From: Acidobacteriota bacterium
Lineage (GTDB): Bacteria > Acidobacteriota > Thermoanaerobaculia > UBA5066
DNA: 64,000 nucleotides
Reading direction: 5' to 3'
Assembly (NCBI GenBank): GCA_008363385.1
Contig: RHKY01000032.1
Location: forward strand, 1-64,000
Below the pieces are notes generated by a model that had not been told where the DNA came from, did no database searches, and saw nothing but the letters and a program-made list of their open reading frames with translations. Shown here piece by piece: positions 33,368 through 43,631 of this stretch; the stretch's first letter is position 1, and each line of letters begins with the position of its first letter. The translations under genes were made by a program, and so were the position numbers.

Positions 33368-34903
33368 TCAGCCGCGGTCGACCGGGGCCCTCAGGACCGG
33401 CGCGAAGCTGCCGGGGCGCGAGGCCTCCCGCGCGGCGGACGCCTCGTCCACCCTCCGGATCGGCGTCGTGTGCGGCGCCGAGGTGACCGTCGCGGGCTCC
33501 TCTTCGGCCTCGCGGGCGATGGCGATCATCGCGTCGGCGAAGGCGTCCAGCTCCTCCCGCCCCTCGGACTCGGTCGGCTCGATCATCAACGCGCCGGGGA
33601 CGATCAGCGGGAAGGACATCGTCGGGGGGTGGAACCCGTAGTCCATCAGCCTCTTGGCGATGTCGACGTTGTGGACCCCGTTGGCCGCCTGGCGCTTGTC
33701 CGAGAAGACGACCTCGTGGTAGCTCGGAGCGTCGTACTTCAGGTGGTAGAACGGCTCGAGGCGCTTCCTCAGGTAGTTGGCGTTCAGGACCGCGCTCTCG
33801 GCCACCTCGTGGATCGACCGGCCGTACGAGAGGACGTAGGTCAGGGCTCGGACCAGGACGCCGAAGTTCCCGTGGAAGGCCCGCATCCGCCCGATGGAGG
33901 CCGGGCGGTCGTGGTCGAGGTAGAAGCGGTCGCCGTCCCGCTCGACGGTGGGCGACGGCAGGAACGGCACCAGCCCGGCGCCGACCCCGACCGGCCCGGC
34001 CCCCGGGCCCCCGCCGCCGTGGGGCGTCGAGAAGGTCTTGTGCAGGTTCAGGTGCATCACGTCGGCGCCCATGTCCGCGGGCCGCGCCTTCCCGACGAAG
34101 GCGTTGAAGTTGGCCCCGTCGAGGTAGACGTAGGCCCCCTTGGCGTGGACGCGGCGGGCGATCTCCAGGATGTTCTCCTCGAAGACGCCGAGCGTGTTCG
34201 GGACCGTGATCATCAGCGCCGCGACGTCCTCGGTCAGCTTCCGGTCCAGCTCCCCGAGGTCGATCGTCCCCCGCTCGGAGGAGGCCAGCTCGACGACCGA
34301 GTAGCCGGCGAAGTGGGCGCTCGCCGGGTTCGTGCCGTGGGCCGAGTCGGGGACGAGGACGTGCTTGCGGGGGTTCCCCCTCGCGGCGTGGGCCGCCCGG
34401 ATCATCAGCGCCCCGGCCAGCTCGCCGTTGGCCCCGGCCGAGGGCTGGAGCGTCACGCGCGCGAACCCGGTCAGCGCCTTCAACGCCTCCTCGAGCCGGA
34501 AGAGGAGCTCGAGGCACCCCTGGACCATGGCCTCCGGCGCGTACGGGTGCGTCTCGAGGAAGCCGGGGAGGCGCGCCGTCTCCTCGTTGATCCTCGGGTT
34601 GTGCTTCATCGTGCACGAGCCGAGCGGGTAGAGGGCGGTGTCGATGGCGAAGTTCAGCTGCGACAGCCGCGTGAAGTGGCGGATCACGTCCACCTCGGAC
34701 GCCTCGACCTCGCCTTCCACCCCGGCGCGGGCGCGGTCGCCGAAGAGGGCCGCCGGGTCGGCAGCGGGGACGTCGAGGGGCGGCAGGAGGACGGCCCGCC
34801 GGCCGGGGCGCTCCGTGTCGAAGATCGAGCCCCAGCGCCTCCGCCGGTCGAGGCCGGTGCGGGGGGCGGCGGTGGCGGGGGCGAGGGTTCCGTGGTCGCT
34901 CAT
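33368..34903 (-). CDS. gcvPB: Glycine dehydrogenase (decarboxylating) subunit 2, P-protein beta
   Basis: 511 residues. PLP-binding Lys in HLNLHKTFSTPHGGGGPG (about 288), and LYPLGSCTMKHNP, PSAGANGELAGALMIRA and DGANFNAFVG mark the C-terminal half of GcvP. With subunit 1 it decarboxylates glycine and loads the aminomethyl group on the H-protein lipoyl. The start is one base after the gcvPA stop region, so they are coupled. Confidence 0.96.
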   Translation of the reverse strand: MSDHGTLAPATAAPRTGLDRRRRWGSIFDTERPGRRAVLLPPLDVPAADPAALFGDRARAGVEGEVEASEVDVIRHFTRLSQLNFAIDTALYPLGSCTMKHNPRINEETARLPGFLETHPYAPEAMVQGCLELLFRLEEALKALTGFARVTLQPSAGANGELAGALMIRAAHAARGNPRKHVLVPDSAHGTNPASAHFAGYSVVELASSERGTIDLGELDRKLTEDVAALMITVPNTLGVFEENILEIARRVHAKGAYVYLDGANFNAFVGKARPADMGADVMHLNLHKTFSTPHGGGGPGAGPVGVGAGLVPFLPSPTVERDGDRFYLDHDRPASIGRMRAFHGNFGVLVRALTYVLSYGRSIHEVAESAVLNANYLRKRLEPFYHLKYDAPSYHEVVFSDKRQAANGVHNVDIAKRLMDYGFHPPTMSFPLIVPGALMIEPTESEGREELDAFADAMIAIAREAEEEPATVTSAPHTTPIRRVDEASAAREASRPGSFAPVLRAPVDRG

Positions 34904-34904
34904 C

Positions 34905-36266
34905 TCACAGCCTCCCCAGGGCGTCGGCGTAGCGGTCCATCTCCTCGCGGGTGTTCCGCTCGGTGACCGCCACGAGGAGGAGGTCCTTCCACGCCGCCTC
35001 GCCCGGGGCCAGCCGCGCGAGCGGCACCCCGCCGAGGATCCCCGCCTTCGCGAGCGCCTCCAGGACCTCGCCGACCGGCGGCGCGCACCGGACGGCGAAC
35101 TCGTTGAACGTGGGCCCCCCGAACGCCACGGCGAAGCGCCCGGGGGGCAGCGCGGCGATCCGGCCCTTCAGGTACTCGGCCTTGGAGAGGCACTGCACCG
35201 CGGTCTCGCGCAGGCCGTGCTTGCCCAGGGCCGAGAGCGTCATCGTCGCCGCGAGCGCCATCAGCCCCTGGTTCGTGCAGATGTTCGACGTCGCCTTCTC
35301 GCGGCGGATGTGCTGCTCGCGCGTGGAGAGGGTCAGGCAGAAGGCGGGGTTCCCGTCGGCGTCCAGCGCCCGGCCGACGAGGCGGCCCGGGATCTGCCGC
35401 TTGTAGGCGTCGCGGCAGGAGAGGAACCCGACGAGCGGCCCGCCGAAGGAGGGCGGCACCCCGAACGAGGCCGCCTCGCCGCAGGCGATGTCGATCCCGG
35501 CCGCGCCCGGCGGCTCCAGGACGGCCAGCGAGAACATCTCGTTCACCGCGGCCACCGCGATCGCCCCCTTGCCGTGAGCGGCGTCCGCGGCGGCGCGGAG
35601 GTCCTCGACGACGCCCAGGACGTTCGGGGACTGGACCCCGACGGCGAACGTCGCCTCGTCGACCGCGGCCGAGAGCGCCGCCGCGTCGGTCCGCCCGTCG
35701 GGCCCGAGCGGCACCTCGACCACCGTGAACGGGAAGTTGGCCAGGTACGTCGCGAGGGCCGTGAGGTACTCCGGGTGGACGCCCTTCGAGACGACCACCT
35801 TCGTCCGCTTCTTCGTCAGCCTCTCGGCCATCAGGACGGCCTCGACGAAGGCCGAGGCCCCCTCGTACATCGAGGCGTTCGCCACGTCCATCCCCGTCAG
35901 GAGGGCCACGTGCGTCTGGAACTCCCAGATGGCCGTCAGCGTCCCCTGCGAGACCTCGGACTGGTAGGGCGTGTAGGCCGTCAGGAACTCCCCGCGGAGG
36001 AGGAGCTGCGAGACGAAGGCGGGCGAGTGGTGGGCGTACAGGCCGCCGCCCAGGAACGACGCGTAGCAGCAGAGGCTCGCGTTCCGGGTGGCCATCCGGC
36101 CCATCTCGCGCCGCACCTCGATCTCGGACATCGGCGGGGGGAGGTCGGGCGGCTCCCGCCGGTAGACCTCGGGCGGGACCGTCCGGAAGAGGTCGTCGAT
36201 CGTGGCGGCGCCCACCGCGTCGAGGAGGGCGCGCTCTTCTTCGGGGCTGTGCGGGATGTAGCGCAT
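34905..36266 (-). CDS. gcvPA: Glycine dehydrogenase (decarboxylating) subunit 1, P-protein alpha
   Basis: 453 residues. MRYIPHSPEEERALLDAVG and CCYASFLGGGLYAHHSPAFV, TPYQSEVSQGTL, NASMYEGASA, CGEAASFGVPPSFGGPLVG and TSNICTNQGLMALA are subunit 1 signatures. Partner of the next gene; split P-proteins are common in Acidobacteriota, Firmicutes and archaea. It follows gcvH by about 130 bases that include an imperfect GC-rich hairpin. Confidence 0.96.
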   Translation of the reverse strand: MRYIPHSPEEERALLDAVGAATIDDLFRTVPPEVYRREPPDLPPPMSEIEVRREMGRMATRNASLCCYASFLGGGLYAHHSPAFVSQLLLRGEFLTAYTPYQSEVSQGTLTAIWEFQTHVALLTGMDVANASMYEGASAFVEAVLMAERLTKKRTKVVVSKGVHPEYLTALATYLANFPFTVVEVPLGPDGRTDAAALSAAVDEATFAVGVQSPNVLGVVEDLRAAADAAHGKGAIAVAAVNEMFSLAVLEPPGAAGIDIACGEAASFGVPPSFGGPLVGFLSCRDAYKRQIPGRLVGRALDADGNPAFCLTLSTREQHIRREKATSNICTNQGLMALAATMTLSALGKHGLRETAVQCLSKAEYLKGRIAALPPGRFAVAFGGPTFNEFAVRCAPPVGEVLEALAKAGILGGVPLARLAPGEAAWKDLLLVAVTERNTREEMDRYADALGRL

Positions 36267-36399
36267 CGGGTCCTTTCCGGTTCCGGGGCGGGACCGGGGA
36301 GCCGGCGCGCCGTCTCCCCGGGGGGGCCGGGAGGGGCTCCCGGTCCCGGGGAAGACTACGAGGAGGGGGGGCGCTCGGGTTCGGGGCGGGACCCGCCCG

Positions 36400-36795
36400 T
36401 CACCCCTTGGCCTCCTCCTCGACGAACTTCTCGTAGTCGGCCGCGTTTAGGAGGTCCTTCAGGTCGCCGTCGGAGGAGACCTTGATCTTCAGGAGCCACC
36501 CGTCCCCGTGAGGGTCCTCGTTGACGGCGGCCGGCTCGTCCTTGAGCGCGGTGTTGATCTCGATCACCTCTCCGGCCACCGGCAGGTAGAGCTCGGAGAC
36601 GGCCTTGACGGACTCGATCGTCCCGAACTCCTGGTCCGCGTCGAAGAGCTGGCCCGGCTCCGGCAGCTCGACGAACACGACGTCGCCCAGCTCCTTCTGG
36701 GCGTGGTCGGTGATCCCCACGGTGCCCACGTCGCCCTCGACCTTGATCCACTCGTGGCTGCGGGTGTAGAGCCGGTCATCCGGGTACGAGCTCAT
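36400..36795 (-). CDS. gcvH: Glycine cleavage system H protein
   Basis: 131 residues. DDRLYTRSHEWIKVEGDVG at the start and FGTIESVKAVSELYLP with the lipoylated Lys near 65; PHGDGWLLKIKV closes the fold. It carries the aminomethyl group between P, T and L proteins. L protein is not encoded in the window. Confidence 0.97.
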   Translation of the reverse strand: MSSYPDDRLYTRSHEWIKVEGDVGTVGITDHAQKELGDVVFVELPEPGQLFDADQEFGTIESVKAVSELYLPVAGEVIEINTALKDEPAAVNEDPHGDGWLLKIKVSSDGDLKDLLNAADYEKFVEEEAKG

Positions 36796-36889
36796 CGTTC
36801 TCCTCCCCCGCCCCGGCGCTCGCGCGCCTTGGTCCGGGCGGGCAACGCGCCCCGCGGGCGCCCCTCTCCACGTTCCAAAGACCCCGACC

Positions 36890-38002
<1,113 letters not shown>

Positions 38003-38018
38003 GGCCGCGCCGCGCGGC

Positions 38019-38047
38019 ACGATACGGCGCGCCCCTCCCCCCGTCAA
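38019..38047 (-). promoter_or_regulatory. Promoter of the gcv operon
   Basis: On the minus strand TTGACG (38042-38047), 17-base spacer, TATCGT (38019-38024). Confidence 0.5.
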
Positions 38048-38082
38048 CCGAAGCGGCGCTTACCCGCGATAATGGGGGCCTC

Positions 38083-39027
38083 TTGACGAGCACGCCGACC
38101 GACGACGCCGCACGCCTCTGGGCCACCCGCTCGCCGCGCCTCCTCGGAGAGGACGCGGAGATCGCCGATCTCGCCGAATCCCCCGACGAGGTCCTCCTCC
38201 TCGTCCACGGCTGCGCGCTCCTGAGCGTCGAGACCCCGCTCGGCCCGCACGCCGTGGCGACCGTCCACGCGCCCGGGTTCCTGAACCTCCCCCGCGCGCT
38301 CGCCGGGACGACCGGCCTCTGCCGGTTCGCCCCCGCCCCCGAGACGGAGGCCCTCGTCTTCGCCTCCGACGAGGCGCGGCGCCTCCTCTTCGCCGCGGAG
38401 GAGGACGGGCAGGCCTTCCGGCGGCTCTCCCTCGGGAGCGTCACGACGATCCTGCGCGAGACGAACGTCGCCCTCTCCCGCTTCTTCGACGACCTGAAGC
38501 GGCCGGGAGACCGGGAGCGGCTCTCGCGGGAGGCCGACCCGGCCCGGCTCGCCCCGCAGAACCTGCCCGTCGACCCCGGCAAGGTCTACGACCTCTTCGA
38601 CGCGGCCGGCCTGAACCCCACGGGCCTCCCCGACCTCGGCCTCGTGGCCCGGAGGATCCCGAAGGAGGCGCCGCTGGTCACGGCGGGAGCCGCGGCCGAG
38701 GAGGCGTTCCTCCTCGCCGAGGGCCGGTTGAGGGTCTCGATCCGGATCCCGGGGGTGGGCGAGGAGGCGCTGGCGATCCTCGGCCCTGGCGAGATCGTCG
38801 GGGAGATGGCCCTCGTGGACGACTCCCCGCGGTCGGCGGACGTCCGGGCGCACGAGGGGGAGGCGCTCGTCTTCGTCCTCTCCCGGGCGGTCTTCCGCGA
38901 CCTGCTCGACTCCGGCCGGGCGGACGGCGCCCCGCTCCTGGCGGGGATCGCGATCGCGCTGGCGCGCCGGCTGGAGGAGTCGCTCCGGAAGACGGCCACG
39001 TTCCGGGTCCTCGCCGGCCCGTTCTGA
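38083..39027 (+). CDS. Protein with two cyclic-nucleotide-binding-like domains
   Basis: 314 residues from TTG 38083 with GGGGG eight bases upstream; a GATAAT sits at 38068-38073. The C-terminal half (about 185-305) is a clear cNMP-binding beta-roll: EEAFLLAEGRLRVSI, ILGPGEIVGEMALVDDSPRSADV, with the phosphate-binding GEMAL/RSA. The N-terminal half (about 15-130) is a degenerate second copy. No helix-turn-helix is present, so it is not a CRP-type regulator by itself; a cytosolic sensor module is likely. It is divergent from gcvT. Confidence 0.75.
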   Translation: MTSTPTDDAARLWATRSPRLLGEDAEIADLAESPDEVLLLVHGCALLSVETPLGPHAVATVHAPGFLNLPRALAGTTGLCRFAPAPETEALVFASDEARRLLFAAEEDGQAFRRLSLGSVTTILRETNVALSRFFDDLKRPGDRERLSREADPARLAPQNLPVDPGKVYDLFDAAGLNPTGLPDLGLVARRIPKEAPLVTAGAAAEEAFLLAEGRLRVSIRIPGVGEEALAILGPGEIVGEMALVDDSPRSADVRAHEGEALVFVLSRAVFRDLLDSGRADGAPLLAGIAIALARRLEESLRKTATFRVLAGPF

Positions 39028-39034
39028 AGCGTCC

Positions 39035-39130
39035 GGGGAGGGCCCCCGCGGCGCCGCGGCGCCGCCGGATCAGCGCGCTGCGCGCTCGAACCGGCGACGC
39101 CGGGGCCCCTGATCCCCGGCGTCCCTCCCC
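39035..39130. repeat. Branched palindromic element between convergent genes
   Basis: Outer arms GGGGAGGG / CCCTCCCC (39035-39042, 39123-39130) enclose GGATC / GATCC (39067-39071, 39111-39115), which enclose two hairpins, AGCGCG-CTG-CGCGCT and CCGGC-GAC-GCCGG. The element fills the 153-base gap between the convergent cNMP gene and kinase; it may be a terminator or a REP-type repeat. Confidence 0.55.
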
Positions 39131-39180
39131 TGCCCCCTCCCCCCAACGGTCCTCGTTCCGTGTCCGGGGATGGCCCGGGC

Positions 39181-41292
39181 CTAGAGGGGCTTCAGCTTCT
39201 CCTTGACGTCGACCGAGCCGTCGTCGGCCTCCGGCGAGACGATGATCCGCAGGGCCTTCCCCTGCCGGCCCGGCGCGGCCAGGATCAGCTCGTAGACCTT
39301 CATCTCGCGCAGGACGAGCGGCTCGCGGTCGTAGCGCGAGGCGGGGCCGAGCGACTTCCCGTCGAGGGTCACCGAGGCGTCGGGCGGGTCGACCTTCAGG
39401 TGGACGAGGGACTGCGTCTGGTAGTTCGGGCCGCGGAACTTCCCTCCCGGCCCGGTCGAGCCTTCCGGCGTCCCCTTCGTCATCTCCTGGTCCAGCTCGA
39501 TCTCGTCCTCGACCGCGCTCGCCGAGACGACCAGGTCGACGAGCAGGTCGCGGTAGCCGGGGTAGGCGAAGCGGAGGCGGTGCTTTCCCTCCTGGGCGAA
39601 GGCCAGGAGCGCGCCGCCGCCGCTCCCGTCCCAGTCGTCCGAGATGCCGACGTACCGGCCGTCGAGGAAGACCCGCGCCTGCGACGGCGAGACGTTCACC
39701 TTGACGCGCCTCTGGACGACGAAGGTGAAGTGGGCCGGCCGCGCGGCGACGGGCTCGGGCGTGGGGGGCGGCGGGGTGGGGACGGCGGTCGGGACGGGCG
39801 TGGCCGTGGGCCGGTGGTGGGGAGTCGGCGTCGAGGGGAACGCGCGGGTCGGCAGGGGCGACTCCACGACCCGGATGGTCTCCGTCGGGACCTCGACGGG
39901 GAGGGCGGTCTCCGCGGGCTGAGGCGTGACCTCGACGCCCGGCGTCCCCTCCGGGACCACCGCCGTGGCGGGGGGCGGGGTCGGGACGGGGAGCGGAGTC
40001 GGCTCGCCCCCCCCGGGCGAGAGCGGTCCGATCGCGGCCTGCCAGGCAAAGTACGCGACGGTGGCCAGGAGGAGGAGCCCCGCGCCCGCTCCCAGGGCGA
40101 CGGCCGCGGGCCGAGGGGCCGGCTTCCCGTACGCCGTCCGCGAGGCCGTCCCCCCCGTCGTCCGGCCCAGCGACCCGGTGCCCGAGGCGGAGACCCCGCG
40201 CGGCGCCTCCGGCGGGGCGGCCATCGCCGAGGTGGCCGCGGTGCCGGAGGTGTACGAGGCCGAGACGGCCGCCGAGGGGCCGGCCACGGAAGCCGAGACC
40301 GACGGCGGGCCGGAGACCGGCGGCGGGCCCGAGGCCGTGGCGCCGCTCAGCCCGGCGGCGGTCCCCAGGTTCACGGTGGCCTGGGGCTCGGCCATCGCCT
40401 GCGCGGCCTGGCGGACGCGGCGGGCGCGGCTCTCGGACATCGCGGCGGTGGAGGCCACCGGCGCCACGCCGAGGACGAGGCGCAGGTCCTCGGCCAGGAG
40501 GGACGCCTCCGAGTAGCGGTCGTCGCGGCGCTTGGCGAGGCAACGCCTCAGGACGTGCGACAGCTCGGGCGGCAGGTCCGCCTGGTGGACGAGCGGGTCC
40601 GTCGGCTCCTGGTTCAGGATCTGGAAGACGAGCGTCGTCAGGCTCTCGGCGGGGAACGGCTTCTTCCCCGTGACGGCCTGGTAGAGGACGACGCCCAGCG
40701 AGAAGATGTCGCTCCTCACGTCGACCTTCTCGCCGCGGATCTGCTCCGGCGACATGTACGCCGGCGAGCCGACCATCTGCCCCGTCGACGTCAGCTCGCT
40801 GTCGCCGACGAGGAGCTTCCCGATCCCGAAGTCGGTCACCTTCGCCGAGAGCGACTCGGTCAGGAGGATGTTCGCCGGCTTGATGTCCCTGTGGATGACG
40901 CCGCGCTCGTGGGCGTGGGCCAGCGCGTCGGCCACCTCCGCCACGACGCGGATCCGGTCCGCGACCGGGAGGGGGACGGGGTCCGTCAGCTTCTGCGAGA
41001 GGGCCCCCCCCGAGACGAACTCCATGGCCAGGTAGAGGGTCCCCTCGTCCTCGCCCACGTCGAAGATCGTGACGATGTGGGGGTGCTGCAGGCGACCGGA
41101 GATCTTCGCTTCCTTCAGGAAGCGGGCCTGCGCCTCTTCCCGGTCGAAGCTGGGCGACGGGGCGTCGAACCGGATCGTCTTGAGGGCGATGACCCGGTCG
41201 ATCGCCGGGTCCCGGGCGAGGTAGACGATCCCCATCGCCCCGCGGCCGAGGGGGCGCAGGATCTCGTAGCGGCCGATCCTCGTCGCGCTCAC
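39181..41292 (-). CDS. Ser/Thr protein kinase with two C-terminal PEGA domains
   Basis: 703 residues, GTG start. Kinase domain about 7-270: GRGAMGIVY, VIALKTI, HRDIKPANIL near 136 and intact DFG near 153, YMSPEQIRG. Then a low-complexity Ser/Ala/Pro linker, a transmembrane helix (about 402-424), a Pro/Thr-rich stalk, and two PEGA-like domains (about 525-600, VSPSQARVFLDGRYVG; about 625-695, VDPPDASVTLDGKSLG). This is the largest of three membrane kinases in the window. It is followed downstream in the convergent direction only by the branched element. Confidence 0.92.
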   Translation of the reverse strand: MSATRIGRYEILRPLGRGAMGIVYLARDPAIDRVIALKTIRFDAPSPSFDREEAQARFLKEAKISGRLQHPHIVTIFDVGEDEGTLYLAMEFVSGGALSQKLTDPVPLPVADRIRVVAEVADALAHAHERGVIHRDIKPANILLTESLSAKVTDFGIGKLLVGDSELTSTGQMVGSPAYMSPEQIRGEKVDVRSDIFSLGVVLYQAVTGKKPFPAESLTTLVFQILNQEPTDPLVHQADLPPELSHVLRRCLAKRRDDRYSEASLLAEDLRLVLGVAPVASTAAMSESRARRVRQAAQAMAEPQATVNLGTAAGLSGATASGPPPVSGPPSVSASVAGPSAAVSASYTSGTAATSAMAAPPEAPRGVSASGTGSLGRTTGGTASRTAYGKPAPRPAAVALGAGAGLLLLATVAYFAWQAAIGPLSPGGGEPTPLPVPTPPPATAVVPEGTPGVEVTPQPAETALPVEVPTETIRVVESPLPTRAFPSTPTPHHRPTATPVPTAVPTPPPPTPEPVAARPAHFTFVVQRRVKVNVSPSQARVFLDGRYVGISDDWDGSGGGALLAFAQEGKHRLRFAYPGYRDLLVDLVVSASAVEDEIELDQEMTKGTPEGSTGPGGKFRGPNYQTQSLVHLKVDPPDASVTLDGKSLGPASRYDREPLVLREMKVYELILAAPGRQGKALRIIVSPEADDGSVDVKEKLKPL

Positions 41293-41318
41293 GGAGAGGG
41301 TCGCATTCTAAGCGACCG

Positions 41319-41693
41319 TCAGGACCCCTCTCCCTTGGCCGGCTCCGGCTCGGGCTCCGTCGAGGCCGTCTCCTCGATCTCGGCCGGCCCCTCGTCCGTC
41401 AGGACCGCCTCCGGGCTCGCGAGCCCCTCCTCGAACGCCTTCTGGCGAGACGCGATCAGGGCGCGCGCCTCGGCCTCGCGGCTCCTGGGGACCAGGATCG
41501 CGATCTCCTTGAAGTCCTCGTTGTCGGGGGCGGGGGCCTGGTGGAAGCTCCGGTCGTCCACGCGAGCGGGGATCCCCTCGGCCACGAGGAAGCCGGCGAC
41601 GATCGCCGCCTCGGGCTCGTTGGCGGGCTCGCCGAGGGAGACCCACTCCTCCGGGTCGGGGGACGTCGCAGAGGGCGGCTTGTTCTCGTCCAT
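41319..41693 (-). CDS. DUF2007-like small protein
   Basis: 124 residues. EPEAAIVAGFLVAEGIPARVD and FKEIAILVPRSREAEARAL match the beta-alpha-beta pattern of DUF2007 (putative signal-transducing) proteins; the tail is acidic and low-complexity. It sits 26 bases before the selD end on the same strand as selD and the kinase. Confidence 0.6.
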   Translation of the reverse strand: MDENKPPSATSPDPEEWVSLGEPANEPEAAIVAGFLVAEGIPARVDDRSFHQAPAPDNEDFKEIAILVPRSREAEARALIASRQKAFEEGLASPEAVLTDEGPAEIEETASTEPEPEPAKGEGS

Positions 41694-41719
41694 CTCGCCT
41701 CCTGCGCGCAGTTTAGCCC

Positions 41720-42823
41720 TCAGGGCTCCACGCGGATGCGACCCTGGTCACGTCCCGCGCCCGGCGCCGCGCGGCCGACGACGGCCGACTCCGCGTCGCC
41801 CCCGGCCCGGAGGGCCGCGACGAGGCGCGTCGCCTCGGCCGGGGGAACGGCGAAGAGGAGCCCCCCCGACGTCTGGGCGTCGGCCAGGAGGAGGAGGTCC
41901 GTCTCGGACACGCCGGGCACCGCGTCGAGATACGCCCGGGCCGCCTCGAGGTTCCGCCGGGATCCGTCCGGGGCGAAGCCCTCCTCCGAGAGCCTTCGCG
42001 CTCCCGGCAGGAGGGGGACGGACCCCACGGAGACGACGGCGTCCACGCGGCTCCCGGCCGCCATCTCGCGCAGGTGCCCCAGGAGACCGAACCCGGTCAC
42101 GTCGGTGCAGGCCGAGACCTCGAAGGCGTCCGCGGCCCGCGCGGCGGAGCGGTTGAGCCGCGCCATCGACTCGACGGCCGCCCTCTCCTCCGGCCCGGCG
42201 ACGTCGGGGCCGCGCCGCAAGAACCCCGCCAGGGACCGCGCGCGCAGCGCCGAGGCCAGGACCCCGGAGCCGAGGGGCTTCGTCAGGACGAGGGCGTCGC
42301 CCGGCCTCGCCCCGACGTTCCGCCTCAGGCGGGAGGCCTTCACGCGGCCGTTCACGATCAGGCCGTAGAACGGGACGTCGAAGTCGACCGAGTGCCCGCC
42401 CAGGATGGGGATCCCCGCCTCCGCGGCGACCGCCGCTCCCCCCTTCAGGATCTCGGAGAGGACGTCGAGGGGCAGCTTCGCCGTCGGGAAGCCGACGACG
42501 TTCAGGGCGAAGAGCGGCTCGCCCCCCATCGCGTAGACGTCCGAGAGGGCGTTCGCCGCGGCGACGCGGCCGAAGTCGAACGGCGACTCGACGATCGGCG
42601 TGAAGAAGTCGACCGTCGACAGGAGAGTCTCTGCGTCGGGGTCCCCCGGCGCGCCGAGCCGGAAGGCGGCCGCGTCGTCGGACGCCTCGAAGCCGACGAG
42701 CGCCCGCGGGTCCGGAGCCTGCGGGATCGAAGCGAGCGCCTTCGCCAGGTCAGCCTGACCCAGCTTGCACGCTCACCCCGCCGAGGACGCGAACGTCAGG
42801 ATCGAAGGGAAGCTCTTCGCCAC
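41720..42823 (-). CDS. selD: Selenide, water dikinase, itself a selenoprotein (Sec17)
   Basis: Full-length 367 residues when the in-frame TGA at 42773-42775 is read as selenocysteine. From GTG 42823 the N-terminus reads to SILTFASSAG then TGA then ACKLGQADL, aligning with E. coli SelD where Cys17, Cys19 and Lys20 are the active residues; here these are Sec17, Cys19 and Lys20. The rest is intact: SDDAAAF, STVDFFTPIV, FDFGRVAAANALSDVYAMGG, GGHSVD. Without read-through the product would lose its catalytic N-terminus. SelD makes selenophosphate for tRNA-Sec and selenouridine. Selenoprotein SelDs are known from other phyla. No selA, selB or tRNA-Sec lies in the window. Confidence 0.92.
42745..42763 (-). 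promoter_or_regulatory. bSECIS-like hairpin of selD
   Basis: On the minus strand GGTCA-GGC-TGACC is a perfect 5-bp stem, extended to 8 pairs by two G-T wobbles and a C-G. The GGC loop begins 17 bases after the TGA. Confidence 0.65.
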
Positions 42824-42855
42824 GCCCGGAGTCTAAGCGACCGCCGGCGACCGCC

Positions 42856-42960
42856 GGACCCGGGCGGACCCGGGTTCCCGATAACACGGACGGCCCGCGA
42901 CAGCGGGCCCGCCTCTCCGCCGCGGAGGGTCTTAGGGAACCCGGGCGGACCCGGGTTCCC
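42856..42960. repeat. Duplicated CCCGGG palindrome, probable terminator
   Basis: A 26-base perfect palindrome at 42935-42960 (11-bp stem GGGAACCCGGG, loop CGGA) abuts the stop of the minus-strand gene at 42960. A second, slightly shorter copy lies at 42856-42879; a third hairpin (CGGCCCGC/GCGGGCCCG) lies between them. Nothing else occupies this gap. Confidence 0.6.
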
Positions 42961-43244
42961 TAGAACTCTTCTGTCTCGAAGGTCTTGTTGATCTGCCGCA
43001 GGAGCGCGTTCGTCGCCACGCCGGCCACGGCGGCCGTGATCGCCTTGCCGCGGTGCCGCCCCACGAGGAAGCCGACCGCCGCCGCGCCCAGGACGCAGCT
43101 CAGCGGGTACTTCCGGACGGTCTCGAGCGCGGCCGTCCGCCAGTCGAACCCCTCGGGGACGAAGTCGAAGGCGCCCTTGGCGCCCCCGACAGGCCCCTCG
43201 GGAGAGGCCCCGTGCGGGGCCGGCGGCCGGACCTCGGAGTCCAT
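42960..43244 (-). CDS. Small membrane protein with glycine-rich helix (DUF883-partner type)
   Basis: 94 residues. A polar N-terminal half leads to AALETVRKYPLSCVLGAAAVGFLVGRHRG, an amphipathic helix followed by a Gly-rich transmembrane segment, then a second hydrophobic stretch and an acidic tail. Its ATG overlaps the stop of the DUF883 gene (TGATG). Similar small proteins accompany DUF883/YqjD genes; function unknown. Confidence 0.7.
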   Translation of the reverse strand: MDSEVRPPAPHGASPEGPVGGAKGAFDFVPEGFDWRTAALETVRKYPLSCVLGAAAVGFLVGRHRGKAITAAVAGVATNALLRQINKTFETEEF

Positions 43245-43534
43245 CAGTCGTCGCTCCGGCGGCGGACGAGCATCCCGATCAGGAAGCCGACGCCCAGGGC
43301 GATGGCGATCGACTTCCCCGGGTTGTCCCGGACGAAGCGCCGGGTGTTGTCGACGACGTCGTCGAACTCCGTCTCGCGGATCTTCTCGCGGAGCTCGGAG
43401 GCCTTCGCCTTCACGCTCTCGGCGACGGTCCCCACGCGCTCGCGGAGCCTTCCCATGCGGTCCGTCGCGTCCCGCGCGGCGTCGATCTTCTCCTCGACGA
43501 GGCCGGGGGTGTCGGGCGTCTCGGAAGCGGCCAT
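43244..43534 (-). CDS. DUF883/ElaB-YqjD family protein
   Basis: 96 residues; start at ATG 43534 with AAGGAG. A long amphipathic helix (about 13-68; VEEKIDAARDATDRMG, ELREKIRE) precedes RRFVRDNPGKSIAIALGVG and a C-terminal transmembrane helix with RRR anchor, the typical YqjD/ElaB layout. Such proteins are tail-anchored and can associate with ribosomes in stationary phase. Confidence 0.85.
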   Translation of the reverse strand: MAASETPDTPGLVEEKIDAARDATDRMGRLRERVGTVAESVKAKASELREKIRETEFDDVVDNTRRFVRDNPGKSIAIALGVGFLIGMLVRRRSDD

Positions 43535-43631
43535 GGCGTTCTCCTTCCTCGGGCCTCCGAATGTTACACGGGCCTCCCCCGCCGCGGATGGCATACGATT
43601 CCGGGAATCTCGGCACCCCGAGGAGGACGCG

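Noticed and set aside
36267-36399. Regulatory RNA between gcvH and gcvPA
   Set aside because: Only an imperfect GC-rich hairpin is visible, without features of a known class.
38003-38082. Glycine riboswitch in front of gcvT
   Set aside because: The gap is only 80 bases and is shared with a divergent gene; no tandem aptamer fits.
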